Positions 54,186-62,854 of a stretch of 64,000 bases of DNA are shown piece after piece. The notes beneath the pieces are model-generated. The model was not told where the DNA came from. It searched no databases and worked only from the letters and a program-made list of their open reading frames with translations. The stretch is from Gallibacterium melopsittaci. GTDB taxonomy: Bacteria; Pseudomonadota; Gammaproteobacteria; Enterobacterales; Pasteurellaceae. Each line of letters starts with the position of its first letter. Positions within the stretch are counted from its first letter, which is position 1. Both the position numbers and the translations under genes were made by a program. The DNA lies in NCBI RefSeq assembly GCF_042433085.1, contig NZ_JBHLWA010000031.1, forward strand, positions 1 through 64,000, in the 5' to 3' direction.

Positions 54186-55079
54186 ATGAGTTACGCCAAA
54201 GAAATTGATGTGCTAAATCGTAATATTGCTGATTTAAATGGAGAGATTAATGTATCGTTTGAATTCTTTCCACCTAAAAATGAGAAAATGGAAAACATTT
54301 TATGGGAATCCATTCAACGTCTAAAAGTACTCAAACCAAAATTTGTTTCTGTCACTTATGGTGCTAATTCGGGGGAGCGAGAGCGTACTCATAGTGTAGT
54401 AAAAGCGATTAAACAACAAACGGGTATCGAAGCAGCTCCACACCTTACTGGAATTGATGCTACACCAGAACAATTAAAGCAAATTGCCCAAGAATATTGG
54501 GATAGCGGTATTCGCAATATTGTCGCATTACGTGGTGATGAACCACCTGGTTACACAAAAAAACCTTTTTATGCACGTGATCTGGTGAAACTATTAAAAG
54601 AAGTTGCTGATTTTGATATTTCTGTTGCGGCCTATCCCGAAGTGCATCCTGAAGCGAAGTCCGCTCAAGCTGATTTAATCTTTCTAAAGCAAAAGGTAGA
54701 AGCAGGGGCAAATCGAGCAATTACTCAATTTTTCTTTGATATTGATAGTTATCTACGTTTTCGTGATCGTTGTGTCACAGTTGGTATTGATGTAGAAATC
54801 GTCCCTGGTATTTTACCCGTTTCTAATTTTGTACAATTACAAAAAATGGCAAAAATTACCAATGTGAAAATCCCGAGCTGGATGTATAAATTGTATGATG
54901 GCTTAGAACAAGATCAAACCACTCGAAATCTTATCGGGGCAAGTATTGCAATTGATATGGTGAAAATTTTATCGAAAGAAGGAGTAAAAGATTTCCATTT
55001 CTACACGTTGAATCGTTCTGAATTAACCTATGCAATTTGCCACACTCTAGGCGTCCGCCCTCATCTTGCTGCGGCCTAA
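54186..55079 (+). CDS. metF: 5,10-methylenetetrahydrofolate reductase
   Basis: FAD enzyme that makes 5-methyltetrahydrofolate for methionine synthesis. 297 residues (E. coli 296). Family motifs: VSFEFFPPKNEKMENILWES, FVSVTYGANSGERERTH and ALRGDEPPG. A TAGGAGA ribosome-binding site precedes the ATG. Probably controlled by both MetR and MetJ. Confidence 0.96.
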   Translation: MSYAKEIDVLNRNIADLNGEINVSFEFFPPKNEKMENILWESIQRLKVLKPKFVSVTYGANSGERERTHSVVKAIKQQTGIEAAPHLTGIDATPEQLKQIAQEYWDSGIRNIVALRGDEPPGYTKKPFYARDLVKLLKEVADFDISVAAYPEVHPEAKSAQADLIFLKQKVEAGANRAITQFFFDIDSYLRFRDRCVTVGIDVEIVPGILPVSNFVQLQKMAKITNVKIPSWMYKLYDGLEQDQTTRNLIGASIAIDMVKILSKEGVKDFHFYTLNRSELTYAICHTLGVRPHLAAA

Positions 55080-55105
55080 CTCATAACATAATTTCTTATA
55101 AAAAC

Positions 55106-55134
55106 AAAACCCTATGCACAAGGCATAGGGTTTT
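55106..55134. terminator. Bidirectional terminator between metF and icd
   Basis: A 12-bp perfect stem (AAAACCCTATGC/GCATAGGGTTTT) with a 5-nt loop between convergent metF and icd. It has T runs on both strands. Confidence 0.8.
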
Positions 55135-55152
55135 ATTCTAGCAATTTAATGC

Positions 55153-57354
55153 TTAAAAATTATCAATTAACGCATTTAAAGTTGCACTTGGACGCATTGC
55201 TTGTTGAGCAAGCGTTGGATTTGGCTGATAGTATCCACCCATATCAACAACTTGCCCTTGTGCATCATCTAATTCTGCCATAATTTCTTGTTCATTTTCT
55301 TTTAATGCTACCGCTAATGGCTTAAATTGTGCGGCCAACTCACTATCTCTATCTTGCTCACTCAATGCTTCTGCCCAATAGCAAGCGAGATAATAATGGC
55401 TACCACGATTATCAATTTGTTTCACTTTACGTGCTGGCGACTTACCATTAAGCAATAGTTTTTCTGTGGCTTTATCTAACGCATCCGCAATGATTTGTGC
55501 CCGTGAATTATTTTCACGTTGTGCTAAATGTTCAAGCGAAACTGCCAACGCCAAAAATTCACCTAATGAATCCCAACGGAGGTGGTTTTCTTGTAAGAAT
55601 TGTTGAACGTGTTTTGGTGCAGAACCGCCAGCCCCTGTTTCAAACATTCCACCACCATTCATTAATGGCACGATTGATAACATTTTCGCACTCGTACCTA
55701 ATTCCAAAATTGGGAATAAGTCGGTGAGATAATCACGTAAAACGTTACCGGTTACGGAAATCGTATCTTTACCTGCCTTAGCACGTTCAAGTGAAAGCTG
55801 CGTTGCTTCTACTGGGGATAAAATATGCAATTCAACTTTACTGGTATCAATCGTTTGTAGTGCTTTTTCGACTTTTTTCAGAATTTCACGATCGTGAGCA
55901 CGATTTTTATCTAACCAGAATACCGCTGGCGTATCAGACAATTCAGCACGTTTTACCGCTAATTTCACCCAATCAATTACTGGGGCATCTTTCGTTTGAC
56001 ACATACGCCAAATATCACCAGCTTCTACGGTATGTTGCATTAAGACTTGATCATTTTGATCTAAGACTTTCACCACGCCATCAGTTGGAATTTCAAAGGT
56101 TTTATCATGTGAACCATACTCTTCTGCTTTTTGTGCCATTAAACCAACATTCGGTACACTTCCCATTGTTTTTGGATCAAACGCACCATGCTGTTTGCAG
56201 AAAGCGATTGTTTGCGCATACACGCCAGCATAGCTACTATCTGGAATCACTGCTTTGGTATCTTGTAATTGACCTTGTGCATTCCACATTTGTCCTGAAC
56301 TACGAATCATCGCTGGCATTGAGGCATCAATAATCACATCGCTTGGCACATGTAGATTAGTAATCCCTTTATCAGAATCAACCATTGCTAAAGCAGGACC
56401 ATCTGCTAAGGCTTGATCTACTGCAATTCGAACTTCTTCTGGTAATTTATCCAAATTCGCAATTAAATTGCCTAAGCCGTTATTCACATTTACACCAGCC
56501 TTTTCCAGTAAATCACCATATTTAGCAAAAACAGGCGCTAGAAAGGCTTTTACCGCATGACCAAAAATAATTGGGTCAGACACCTTCATCATTGTTGCTT
56601 TCATATGTAATGAAAACAATACACCTTGTGCTTTTGCATCTTGAATTTCTTTACTTAAAAATGCCACCAAAGCCTTTTTACTCATCATTGTGGCATCGAG
56701 AATTTCACCTGCTTGTCCTTTTAAAGTTTTTAAAGCTGTTTGTTGTCCTTGTTTATCTTCTAAAACCACACGAATTTCACCTGCTTGACTTAGCGTGACA
56801 GACTGTTCGTTATGATAAAAATCACCTTCACTCATAGTAGCAACATGTGTTTTTGAATCTGTTGACCATGCCCCCATACTATGTGGGAATTGTCGAGCGT
56901 AATTTTTTACTGCTTTTGGTGCACGACGGTCTGAATTCCCTTCACGTAATACAGGATTTACTGCACTTCCTTTAATTTTGTCATAACGAGCACGAATCGT
57001 ATTTTCTTCTTCTGTTGTTGGAGAGTCTGGGTAATTTGGTACAGCATAACCATGTGCTTGTAATTCAGCGATAGCTGCTTTTAACTGTGGAATGGAGGCA
57101 CTAATATTAGGTAACTTGATCACATTTGCTTCGGGTTTTGTAACGAGTTCCCCTAATTGAGTTAAGGCATCTTCTACACGTTGTTCTTCTTTTAAATACT
57201 CTGGAAAATTTGCCAAGATTCTTCCTGCAAGCGAAATATCACTAACCACCATTTCAATATTTGCTGGTTTAACGAATTTTTCAATAATTGGTAGGAAAGA
57301 TAAGGTAGCTAAAGCAGGCGCTTCATCCGTGTAGGTATAAATAATTTTACTCAT
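55153..57354 (-). CDS. icd: Monomeric NADP-dependent isocitrate dehydrogenase
   Basis: Oxidative decarboxylation of isocitrate to 2-oxoglutarate. About 733 residues, the monomeric (IDH-II) class, unrelated in length to the 416-residue dimeric E. coli enzyme. Family segments: IIYTYTDEAPALATLSFLPII at the N-terminus, LREGNSDRRAPKAVKNYAR (substrate loop) and FETGAGGSAPKHVQQFLQEN near the C-terminus. ATG 57354 is preceded by AGAGGTGA. Other TCA-cycle genes seen here are limited to mdh. Confidence 0.95.
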   Translation of the reverse strand: MSKIIYTYTDEAPALATLSFLPIIEKFVKPANIEMVVSDISLAGRILANFPEYLKEEQRVEDALTQLGELVTKPEANVIKLPNISASIPQLKAAIAELQAHGYAVPNYPDSPTTEEENTIRARYDKIKGSAVNPVLREGNSDRRAPKAVKNYARQFPHSMGAWSTDSKTHVATMSEGDFYHNEQSVTLSQAGEIRVVLEDKQGQQTALKTLKGQAGEILDATMMSKKALVAFLSKEIQDAKAQGVLFSLHMKATMMKVSDPIIFGHAVKAFLAPVFAKYGDLLEKAGVNVNNGLGNLIANLDKLPEEVRIAVDQALADGPALAMVDSDKGITNLHVPSDVIIDASMPAMIRSSGQMWNAQGQLQDTKAVIPDSSYAGVYAQTIAFCKQHGAFDPKTMGSVPNVGLMAQKAEEYGSHDKTFEIPTDGVVKVLDQNDQVLMQHTVEAGDIWRMCQTKDAPVIDWVKLAVKRAELSDTPAVFWLDKNRAHDREILKKVEKALQTIDTSKVELHILSPVEATQLSLERAKAGKDTISVTGNVLRDYLTDLFPILELGTSAKMLSIVPLMNGGGMFETGAGGSAPKHVQQFLQENHLRWDSLGEFLALAVSLEHLAQRENNSRAQIIADALDKATEKLLLNGKSPARKVKQIDNRGSHYYLACYWAEALSEQDRDSELAAQFKPLAVALKENEQEIMAELDDAQGQVVDMGGYYQPNPTLAQQAMRPSATLNALIDNF

Positions 57355-57423
57355 AATCACCTCTAGTATTAACGATTAAGTAATTTGTGTGTTTGCGATA
57401 GGATAAATTGCGTTCTTATCTTA

Positions 57424-58842
57424 TCATTTCATTATTAACTTTAAACCATAATCATAAAGATTTTTTAACAAATTCAATTTATGCTCATCATTTGCATACT
57501 CTGCGCAAAGTTGTTCAAGCTCTGCAATAAAAGATTCACTCTCACGTTCTAATTTCATACGACAATATTTCTGCCATTTCACCTGTTCAGCTCGTGAAAG
57601 TGTTTTATAACAATGTCTAGCTCGATAATGGAAAAGTAATTCAGGAATTCGTTTATCCTGAAAAGTTAAACCATGATTAACTAACTGTTCTGCAGATAAC
57701 GTACGTAAAATAGCTAAATTTTGCTTATCTGAATAAGGATAAAATCCCGTATAAAGTGCCATTTCAACATCCTCATATTGACTAGAATATTCTTCTAAGT
57801 AGATTTGATGAACCTTCTCACGAATGTCAGGATGTGCTTTTAACTGTTCTAAATTTGCCAAGCAATATTGACGATCAATCCCTAATCGCGCTGCATCTTG
57901 TGGTTGTAAGGTTTTTGCTGGTGCTAAAATTGGACATTTATTAAGATGCACTAATTTCAACGGAACTGGCTTTTGTCCTAACTGCTCTAAATCTGATTTT
58001 TTGGTGTATAAACGTTGTTTCAATGTTTCCGCATCAAGTATCAGTAAATCACTAATATCACTCGCTAAATCACAAAAAATGACCGCATTTTTATTAGTTG
58101 GATGTGGTGCTAATGGCACCATCCAGCTAGTATTGCCACGATAATTTCCTAACATCCCTGAAACATGCACCAAAGGCGTCATATTGATATAATCAACCAA
58201 CTCTTCTAAGGCTTTTTTACCTCGATGGGTAAAAAAATAGTCAAATAATTTAGGTTGTTTCTGTTTAATTAATTTTGCCATTTCAATAGTGGCATAAACA
58301 TCCGACATTGCATCATGTGCATGACTATGTTCAATGCCATTTGCTTTCGTTAATAACTCTAAACGAAAACTTGGCATTCCCTCATCATCATAGACCCAAT
58401 TAATGCCCTCTGGACGTAACGCATAGGTTGCCCTAACTAAATCTAATAAATCCCAACGAGAATTTCCCTTACTATAACTATATTCATATGGGTCGATAAA
58501 ATTGCGATAAAAAGTATAGCGTGTCATTTCATCATCAAAACGAATATTGTTATATCCCATAATACAAGTATTCGGTTGGCTAAATTCAGCTAAGATTTTT
58601 GCTGCAAATTCAGGCTCACTAATGCCATGTTGATTACAATGTTGAGGCGTAATACCTGTCAAAGCGACAGCCGCTGGATGAGGAAGGTAATCTTCTGTTT
58701 GTTTACAATATAAAACGATTGGTTCACCAATAATATTAAAGTCCTGATCAGTACGAATACCAGCAAATTGTGCGGGGCGATCTTTAGCTGGATCTACACC
58801 AAAACTTTCATAGTCATAAATAAAAAAAGAGAAATCTGTCAT
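57424..58842 (-). CDS. sbcB: Exodeoxyribonuclease I
   Basis: 3'-5' single-strand DNA exonuclease in recombination and mismatch repair. 472 residues (E. coli 475). DEDDh motifs: FFIYDYESFGVDP (residues about 5-17), IMGYNNIRFDDEMTRY and HDAMSDVYATIEMAKL. An SH3-like domain and C-terminal helical domain that binds SSB follow. It is transcribed alone. Confidence 0.95.
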   Translation of the reverse strand: MTDFSFFIYDYESFGVDPAKDRPAQFAGIRTDQDFNIIGEPIVLYCKQTEDYLPHPAAVALTGITPQHCNQHGISEPEFAAKILAEFSQPNTCIMGYNNIRFDDEMTRYTFYRNFIDPYEYSYSKGNSRWDLLDLVRATYALRPEGINWVYDDEGMPSFRLELLTKANGIEHSHAHDAMSDVYATIEMAKLIKQKQPKLFDYFFTHRGKKALEELVDYINMTPLVHVSGMLGNYRGNTSWMVPLAPHPTNKNAVIFCDLASDISDLLILDAETLKQRLYTKKSDLEQLGQKPVPLKLVHLNKCPILAPAKTLQPQDAARLGIDRQYCLANLEQLKAHPDIREKVHQIYLEEYSSQYEDVEMALYTGFYPYSDKQNLAILRTLSAEQLVNHGLTFQDKRIPELLFHYRARHCYKTLSRAEQVKWQKYCRMKLERESESFIAELEQLCAEYANDEHKLNLLKNLYDYGLKLIMK

Positions 58843-59107
58843 TTTGAAACTTCAATGCTAATACGAAAACGTTTTTTCTTATGATTATAGAGAATGATAA
58901 CCTCAGATAAAACCTTAATTTTTGAGTTAATTTAACAATAAAATGTCTGTTTTTAGACAATTTTGCTAAATTTCTGTGATCTCCCGCTAATTTTAAACAT
59001 TCGCTATTTGATTTATCTTTTGAGTTGGATAAAGATGTAGTGAGTACAGGGCGATCCTGCCGTTGTATATTTTAAGTAAATTAAAAAATCCATTATTCGA
59101 GGTTATT

Positions 59108-59317
59108 ATGGAAATCGGTGTAGTTAAGTGGTTTAACAATGCAAAAGGGTTCGGTTTTATTTCTGCTGAAGGTCAAGAAGGTGACATCTTCGCTCATTAT
59201 TCTGTGATTGAAATGGATGGATATCGTTCATTAAAAGCAGGACAAAAAGTACAATTTGAAGCTGTCCATGGTGATAAAGGTTCTCACGCAACTAAAATTG
59301 TGCCAGTTGTTGAATAA
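59108..59317 (+). CDS. cspD: Cold-shock-domain protein CspD
   Basis: Single OB-fold nucleic-acid-binding protein, 69 residues. RNP1 (KGFGFIS) and RNP2 (DIFAHYS) motifs are intact. The acidic MDGYRSLKAGQKVQFE segment marks the CspD subgroup, which in E. coli inhibits replication in stationary phase. Start ATG 59108 follows GAGGTT; 15 upstream in-frame codons are rejected. The 5' region (58843-59107) shows no other gene. Confidence 0.92.
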   Translation: MEIGVVKWFNNAKGFGFISAEGQEGDIFAHYSVIEMDGYRSLKAGQKVQFEAVHGDKGSHATKIVPVVE

Positions 59318-59368
59318 TTATATCGCAATACTTTATGTATTAATTTTGTATGTTAGAACAAAATTACC

Positions 59369-59402
59369 AAAAAAAGATACACTCAACAGTGTATCTTTTT
59401 TA
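59369..59402. terminator. Bidirectional terminator between cspD and the efflux operon
   Basis: A perfect stem of at least 13 bp (AAAAAGATACACT/AGTGTATCTTTTT) with a 4-nt loop and T runs on both strands, between convergent genes. Confidence 0.85.
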
Positions 59403-59422
59403 CATATATAAGAAGTTAAATT

Positions 59423-60793
59423 TTATTTTTTTGTGTAATATCCTGCCATTGCCTGATAAACCGCGGTTTCATTTTTAATCAAAGTATATTTTTGATTCAA
59501 AATAGAAATTTGTGAGGATTTTTCAGTATTTGCAGCGGTTAGCCAATCTTTCAATTCTGACACGCCCGCATTATAGCGATCACGATAGTATTGGCTGATC
59601 TTCTTATCATAATTATATTTATTTAATAAGTTTTCATAGCTACGTTGTGACTGTTGATAAGCAAAATAGAGGGCATCAATTTCATTCAACGCCGTTGTAA
59701 TACTTTGTTCAAAACTTAAACGAGAAGTTTCATAAGTAGCTTCAGAAATTTTCACATTCCATTTAACTGTTTGCCAAGAAAGGAACGGTAATGAAATTGT
59801 AGCTGCTCCAACTGCCATAGGTGTGTCAGTCGCATTACTTACTGTTGTTCCTTTAGCTTGTAAAGTTCCTGCTAAACTAATACTTGGGAACCAGCTTTTT
59901 TGCATCGCTTTTGCATCTTTAAAGGTACTTTGTAAACGATCCTGTGCCGCACGGACATCAGGTCGATTCGCAATCACCGAAACAGGTACATTCAAATTTA
60001 CCCCTGGCAATTTTACATTTAATAAATTTGGTAATTGCAAATTAAGTGGTTCGTTTGGTTTCAGGTTTAACAGATTATGTAAGGTTTGTTGTGCTGTTTT
60101 TTGCTCTGCTTGTAATGACAGCAAAGTATTGCGTGCTGTTAATACTGCTTGAATCGCTTGAGCACTACTTAACCCATCAATTACACCAAAACGTTGTTTG
60201 TTTTGCACAACAGTATTAATTTGATTGTAATAATTAATGGATTCTTCTGTTGCTTTAATCGCATCATTTAAATATGCCAAGCTATAATAGGCATCAATCA
60301 CACTATTAATTAATGATAAACGTGCAGCTGCTAAATCTTCAATCGTTGCTTTGTGTTCCCATTCTGCTGCCGTTGCGGAATCGGCTAATTTACGCCAAAG
60401 ATCTAAAGTATAGCTAATACCAATTTGCCCTGTGTGACTGATAGTTGAATTCCCACCATCTTTGATATTTTTTGATGCAGTAGATTCGGTTTGTCCACTA
60501 AAAGTTGGCACTAAATCAGCACCTAATAAATTTGCTTTATAAAGTGCTATATTTACTGCTACTGCACTTTTCGCTAAATCAAGATTATTCTTTAATGCAA
60601 GATCAATTAATTGATTAAGTTGTGGATCATTATAAAGTTTCCACCACTCCTCATTCACATTAAATTGAGAAGTAGCTGCAATATATTGATCAAAATTTTT
60701 CTGGCTTGCATTAAATGAATCATCAATATTGGCACAACCAACAAGAATAGTTGAAAGCAATAATGCTGCCGTAATTTTATTAAATCTCTTCAT
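59423..60793 (-). CDS. Outer-membrane efflux lipoprotein of the TolC/NodT family
   Basis: Outer-membrane channel of a tripartite exporter. 456 residues. A lipoprotein signal with lipobox LVGC (Cys20) is followed by two repeats of the outer-membrane factor fold: a helix-rich first half (about 40-240) and a second half with NRPDVRAAQDRLQS (about 275-290), the usual second-repeat signature. It follows macB by 114 bp on the same strand, so it probably supplies the outer channel for MacAB in place of TolC. Confidence 0.88.
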   Translation of the reverse strand: MKRFNKITAALLLSTILVGCANIDDSFNASQKNFDQYIAATSQFNVNEEWWKLYNDPQLNQLIDLALKNNLDLAKSAVAVNIALYKANLLGADLVPTFSGQTESTASKNIKDGGNSTISHTGQIGISYTLDLWRKLADSATAAEWEHKATIEDLAAARLSLINSVIDAYYSLAYLNDAIKATEESINYYNQINTVVQNKQRFGVIDGLSSAQAIQAVLTARNTLLSLQAEQKTAQQTLHNLLNLKPNEPLNLQLPNLLNVKLPGVNLNVPVSVIANRPDVRAAQDRLQSTFKDAKAMQKSWFPSISLAGTLQAKGTTVSNATDTPMAVGAATISLPFLSWQTVKWNVKISEATYETSRLSFEQSITTALNEIDALYFAYQQSQRSYENLLNKYNYDKKISQYYRDRYNAGVSELKDWLTAANTEKSSQISILNQKYTLIKNETAVYQAMAGYYTKK

Positions 60794-60907
60794 AGTTATC
60801 CTTAAAAATGTATCCTTAGAAATAATAAAAGTTGTTAAAATTATAGCAATTTCTACCCTTTTCGACCAGTAATCACATCTGAAATTATTCCGAATATTAA
60901 GCTAATT

Positions 60908-62845
60908 TTACTCCTGTGATAAGGCAGTAATCGGATTTAACTTCGCCGCATTTTGTGCAGGAACATAACCAAAAATAATACCAATTAATGTTGAACAAAG
61001 TACGGCGACAACAATCGAAAACGTAGAAAATAACATTGTGAAATCTGTCATAAATTGATTAAACAACACACCAATAATCCCTGAAAGACAAATTCCAATA
61101 ATTCCACCGACTAAACAAACTAAAACGGCTTCAATCAAAAATTGTTGCAAAATATTTTGCTGTTTGGCTCCAATCGCCATTCTTACTCCAATCTCTTTCG
61201 TCCGCTCTGTCACTGAAACCAACATAATATTCATTACCCCAATTCCACCAACAATAAGTGAAATTAATGCAATTGATGAAATTAATAATTTCATCGTATT
61301 TGTCGTACTTTCAATTGTTTGTTTGATAGTGTCAGTGTTTAATATAAAGAAATCTTTTTTACCATGACGGCTTAATAATAAAGTAGTGACATTCTTTTCT
61401 GCAGCAGCCGTGCTAATTCCTTCCGATACTTTTACCGTAATAGAACTAATCTTTTTCTCACCAGAAATTTTATTCATTGCCGTTGTATAGGGAATCCAAA
61501 TATTCAGATTTTCGCTATTAATTCCCATTACATTCGCTGTATTCACAACGCCAATAATTTTTAACGGCTTTTTATTAATCATAATAATCTGCCCCAATGG
61601 ATTCTGATCTTTAAAAATGCGTTGTTGCGTATTTTGATCAATAATTGCTACCGATTGATTTAGGCGAACATCTTGTGCAGTAAATAAGGTACCAGCCGAA
61701 GAATAAATTCCTTTTACATTAAAATATTGTTCACTAACACCCCGTACCTGAGCCGTAAATGCATTATTGCGATAAGTCAAGGTACCACTCACTGAACTAT
61801 TGGGAGTTACACTTTCGATATAAGGCTGTTTCATTAAAGCTTCACTATCTGCAACCGTCAAATTCTGCATACTCTCTGCACGCCGATCACCAAATCCAGT
61901 ACCATTATAAATATCCATCGTATTAGTGCCTAACGAATTAATATTTTGCAGTACCTTTTGTTGCGAACCGTTCCCTAGTGCCACCACACACACTACCGAA
62001 GTGATCCCAATAATAATTCCTAACATCGTCAATAAAGAACGTAATTTATGCGAGATAATCGCTTTCACTGACATATGCAACGCTTCAATGAATTGATCGC
62101 GATAAAAACCAAATCCTTTATTCGTTTTACTTTGGCTAATCGCTCGCTGTTGGAAATTATGATTTTGACGATGATCACGAATAATCTCACCATCTTTAAT
62201 TTCAATAATACGACTAGCAAATTGAGCAATATGTTGATCATGTGTAACTAAAATAATGGTATGTCCTTCTTGATGCAGTTGCTGCAAGATTTCCATTACC
62301 ATTTCACCACTTTTTGAATCTAATGCACCTGTTGGCTCATCTGCCAAAATAATATCACCACCATTCATTAAGGCTCGTGCAATACTCACCCGTTGTTGTT
62401 GACCACCAGATAACTGATTAGGCAGATTTTCCATCTTATTAGTTAAACCTAACTTATCCAACAGTTGTGCTGCTCGTTGTAAACGCTGCTCTTTATTCAT
62501 TCCTGTATAAACTGCTGGTAATGCTACATTCTCTTGTGCATTCAAAGTAGGTAACAGGTTATAACGTTGAAAAATAAAGCCAAAGCGTTGTTGACGCAAT
62601 TCAGATAATTGATCCGCAGATAAACTCGCTGTTTCTTGCCCTGTAATTAAATAAGAACCATCTGTCGGTGTATCTAAACAACCAATAATATTCATTAAGG
62701 TTGATTTACCTGAACCTGAAGTCCCAATAATGGCAATAAAATCACCTTGTTGAATCTCTAAATTGATATTTTTTAAGATATGTACGCGGTTTTCGCCCTC
62801 GCCAAAATATTTATTGAGGTCTTTTATTTCAATAATGTTTTGCAT
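60908..62845 (-). CDS. macB: MacB-type ABC exporter
   Basis: Inner-membrane ATPase-permease of the MacAB tripartite system (macrolide, toxin or lipopeptide export in relatives). 645 residues (E. coli 648). The N-terminal ATPase has GTSGSGKST, LSGGQQQRVSIARAL and IILADEPTGALD. The first membrane segment is at about 270-295, a large periplasmic domain follows, and three C-terminal segments occupy about 520-640. It starts 9 bp after macA. Confidence 0.95.
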   Translation of the reverse strand: MQNIIEIKDLNKYFGEGENRVHILKNINLEIQQGDFIAIIGTSGSGKSTLMNIIGCLDTPTDGSYLITGQETASLSADQLSELRQQRFGFIFQRYNLLPTLNAQENVALPAVYTGMNKEQRLQRAAQLLDKLGLTNKMENLPNQLSGGQQQRVSIARALMNGGDIILADEPTGALDSKSGEMVMEILQQLHQEGHTIILVTHDQHIAQFASRIIEIKDGEIIRDHRQNHNFQQRAISQSKTNKGFGFYRDQFIEALHMSVKAIISHKLRSLLTMLGIIIGITSVVCVVALGNGSQQKVLQNINSLGTNTMDIYNGTGFGDRRAESMQNLTVADSEALMKQPYIESVTPNSSVSGTLTYRNNAFTAQVRGVSEQYFNVKGIYSSAGTLFTAQDVRLNQSVAIIDQNTQQRIFKDQNPLGQIIMINKKPLKIIGVVNTANVMGINSENLNIWIPYTTAMNKISGEKKISSITVKVSEGISTAAAEKNVTTLLLSRHGKKDFFILNTDTIKQTIESTTNTMKLLISSIALISLIVGGIGVMNIMLVSVTERTKEIGVRMAIGAKQQNILQQFLIEAVLVCLVGGIIGICLSGIIGVLFNQFMTDFTMLFSTFSIVVAVLCSTLIGIIFGYVPAQNAAKLNPITALSQE

Positions 62846-62854
62846 AAAGACCTC

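Noticed and set aside
58863..58878. PurR-like ACGAAAACGTTTTTTC upstream of sbcB
   Set aside because: It resembles the PurR core, but A/T-rich AAAACGTTTT words recur in other gaps (25930 and 18680 regions), and there is no clear reason for purine control of sbcB.
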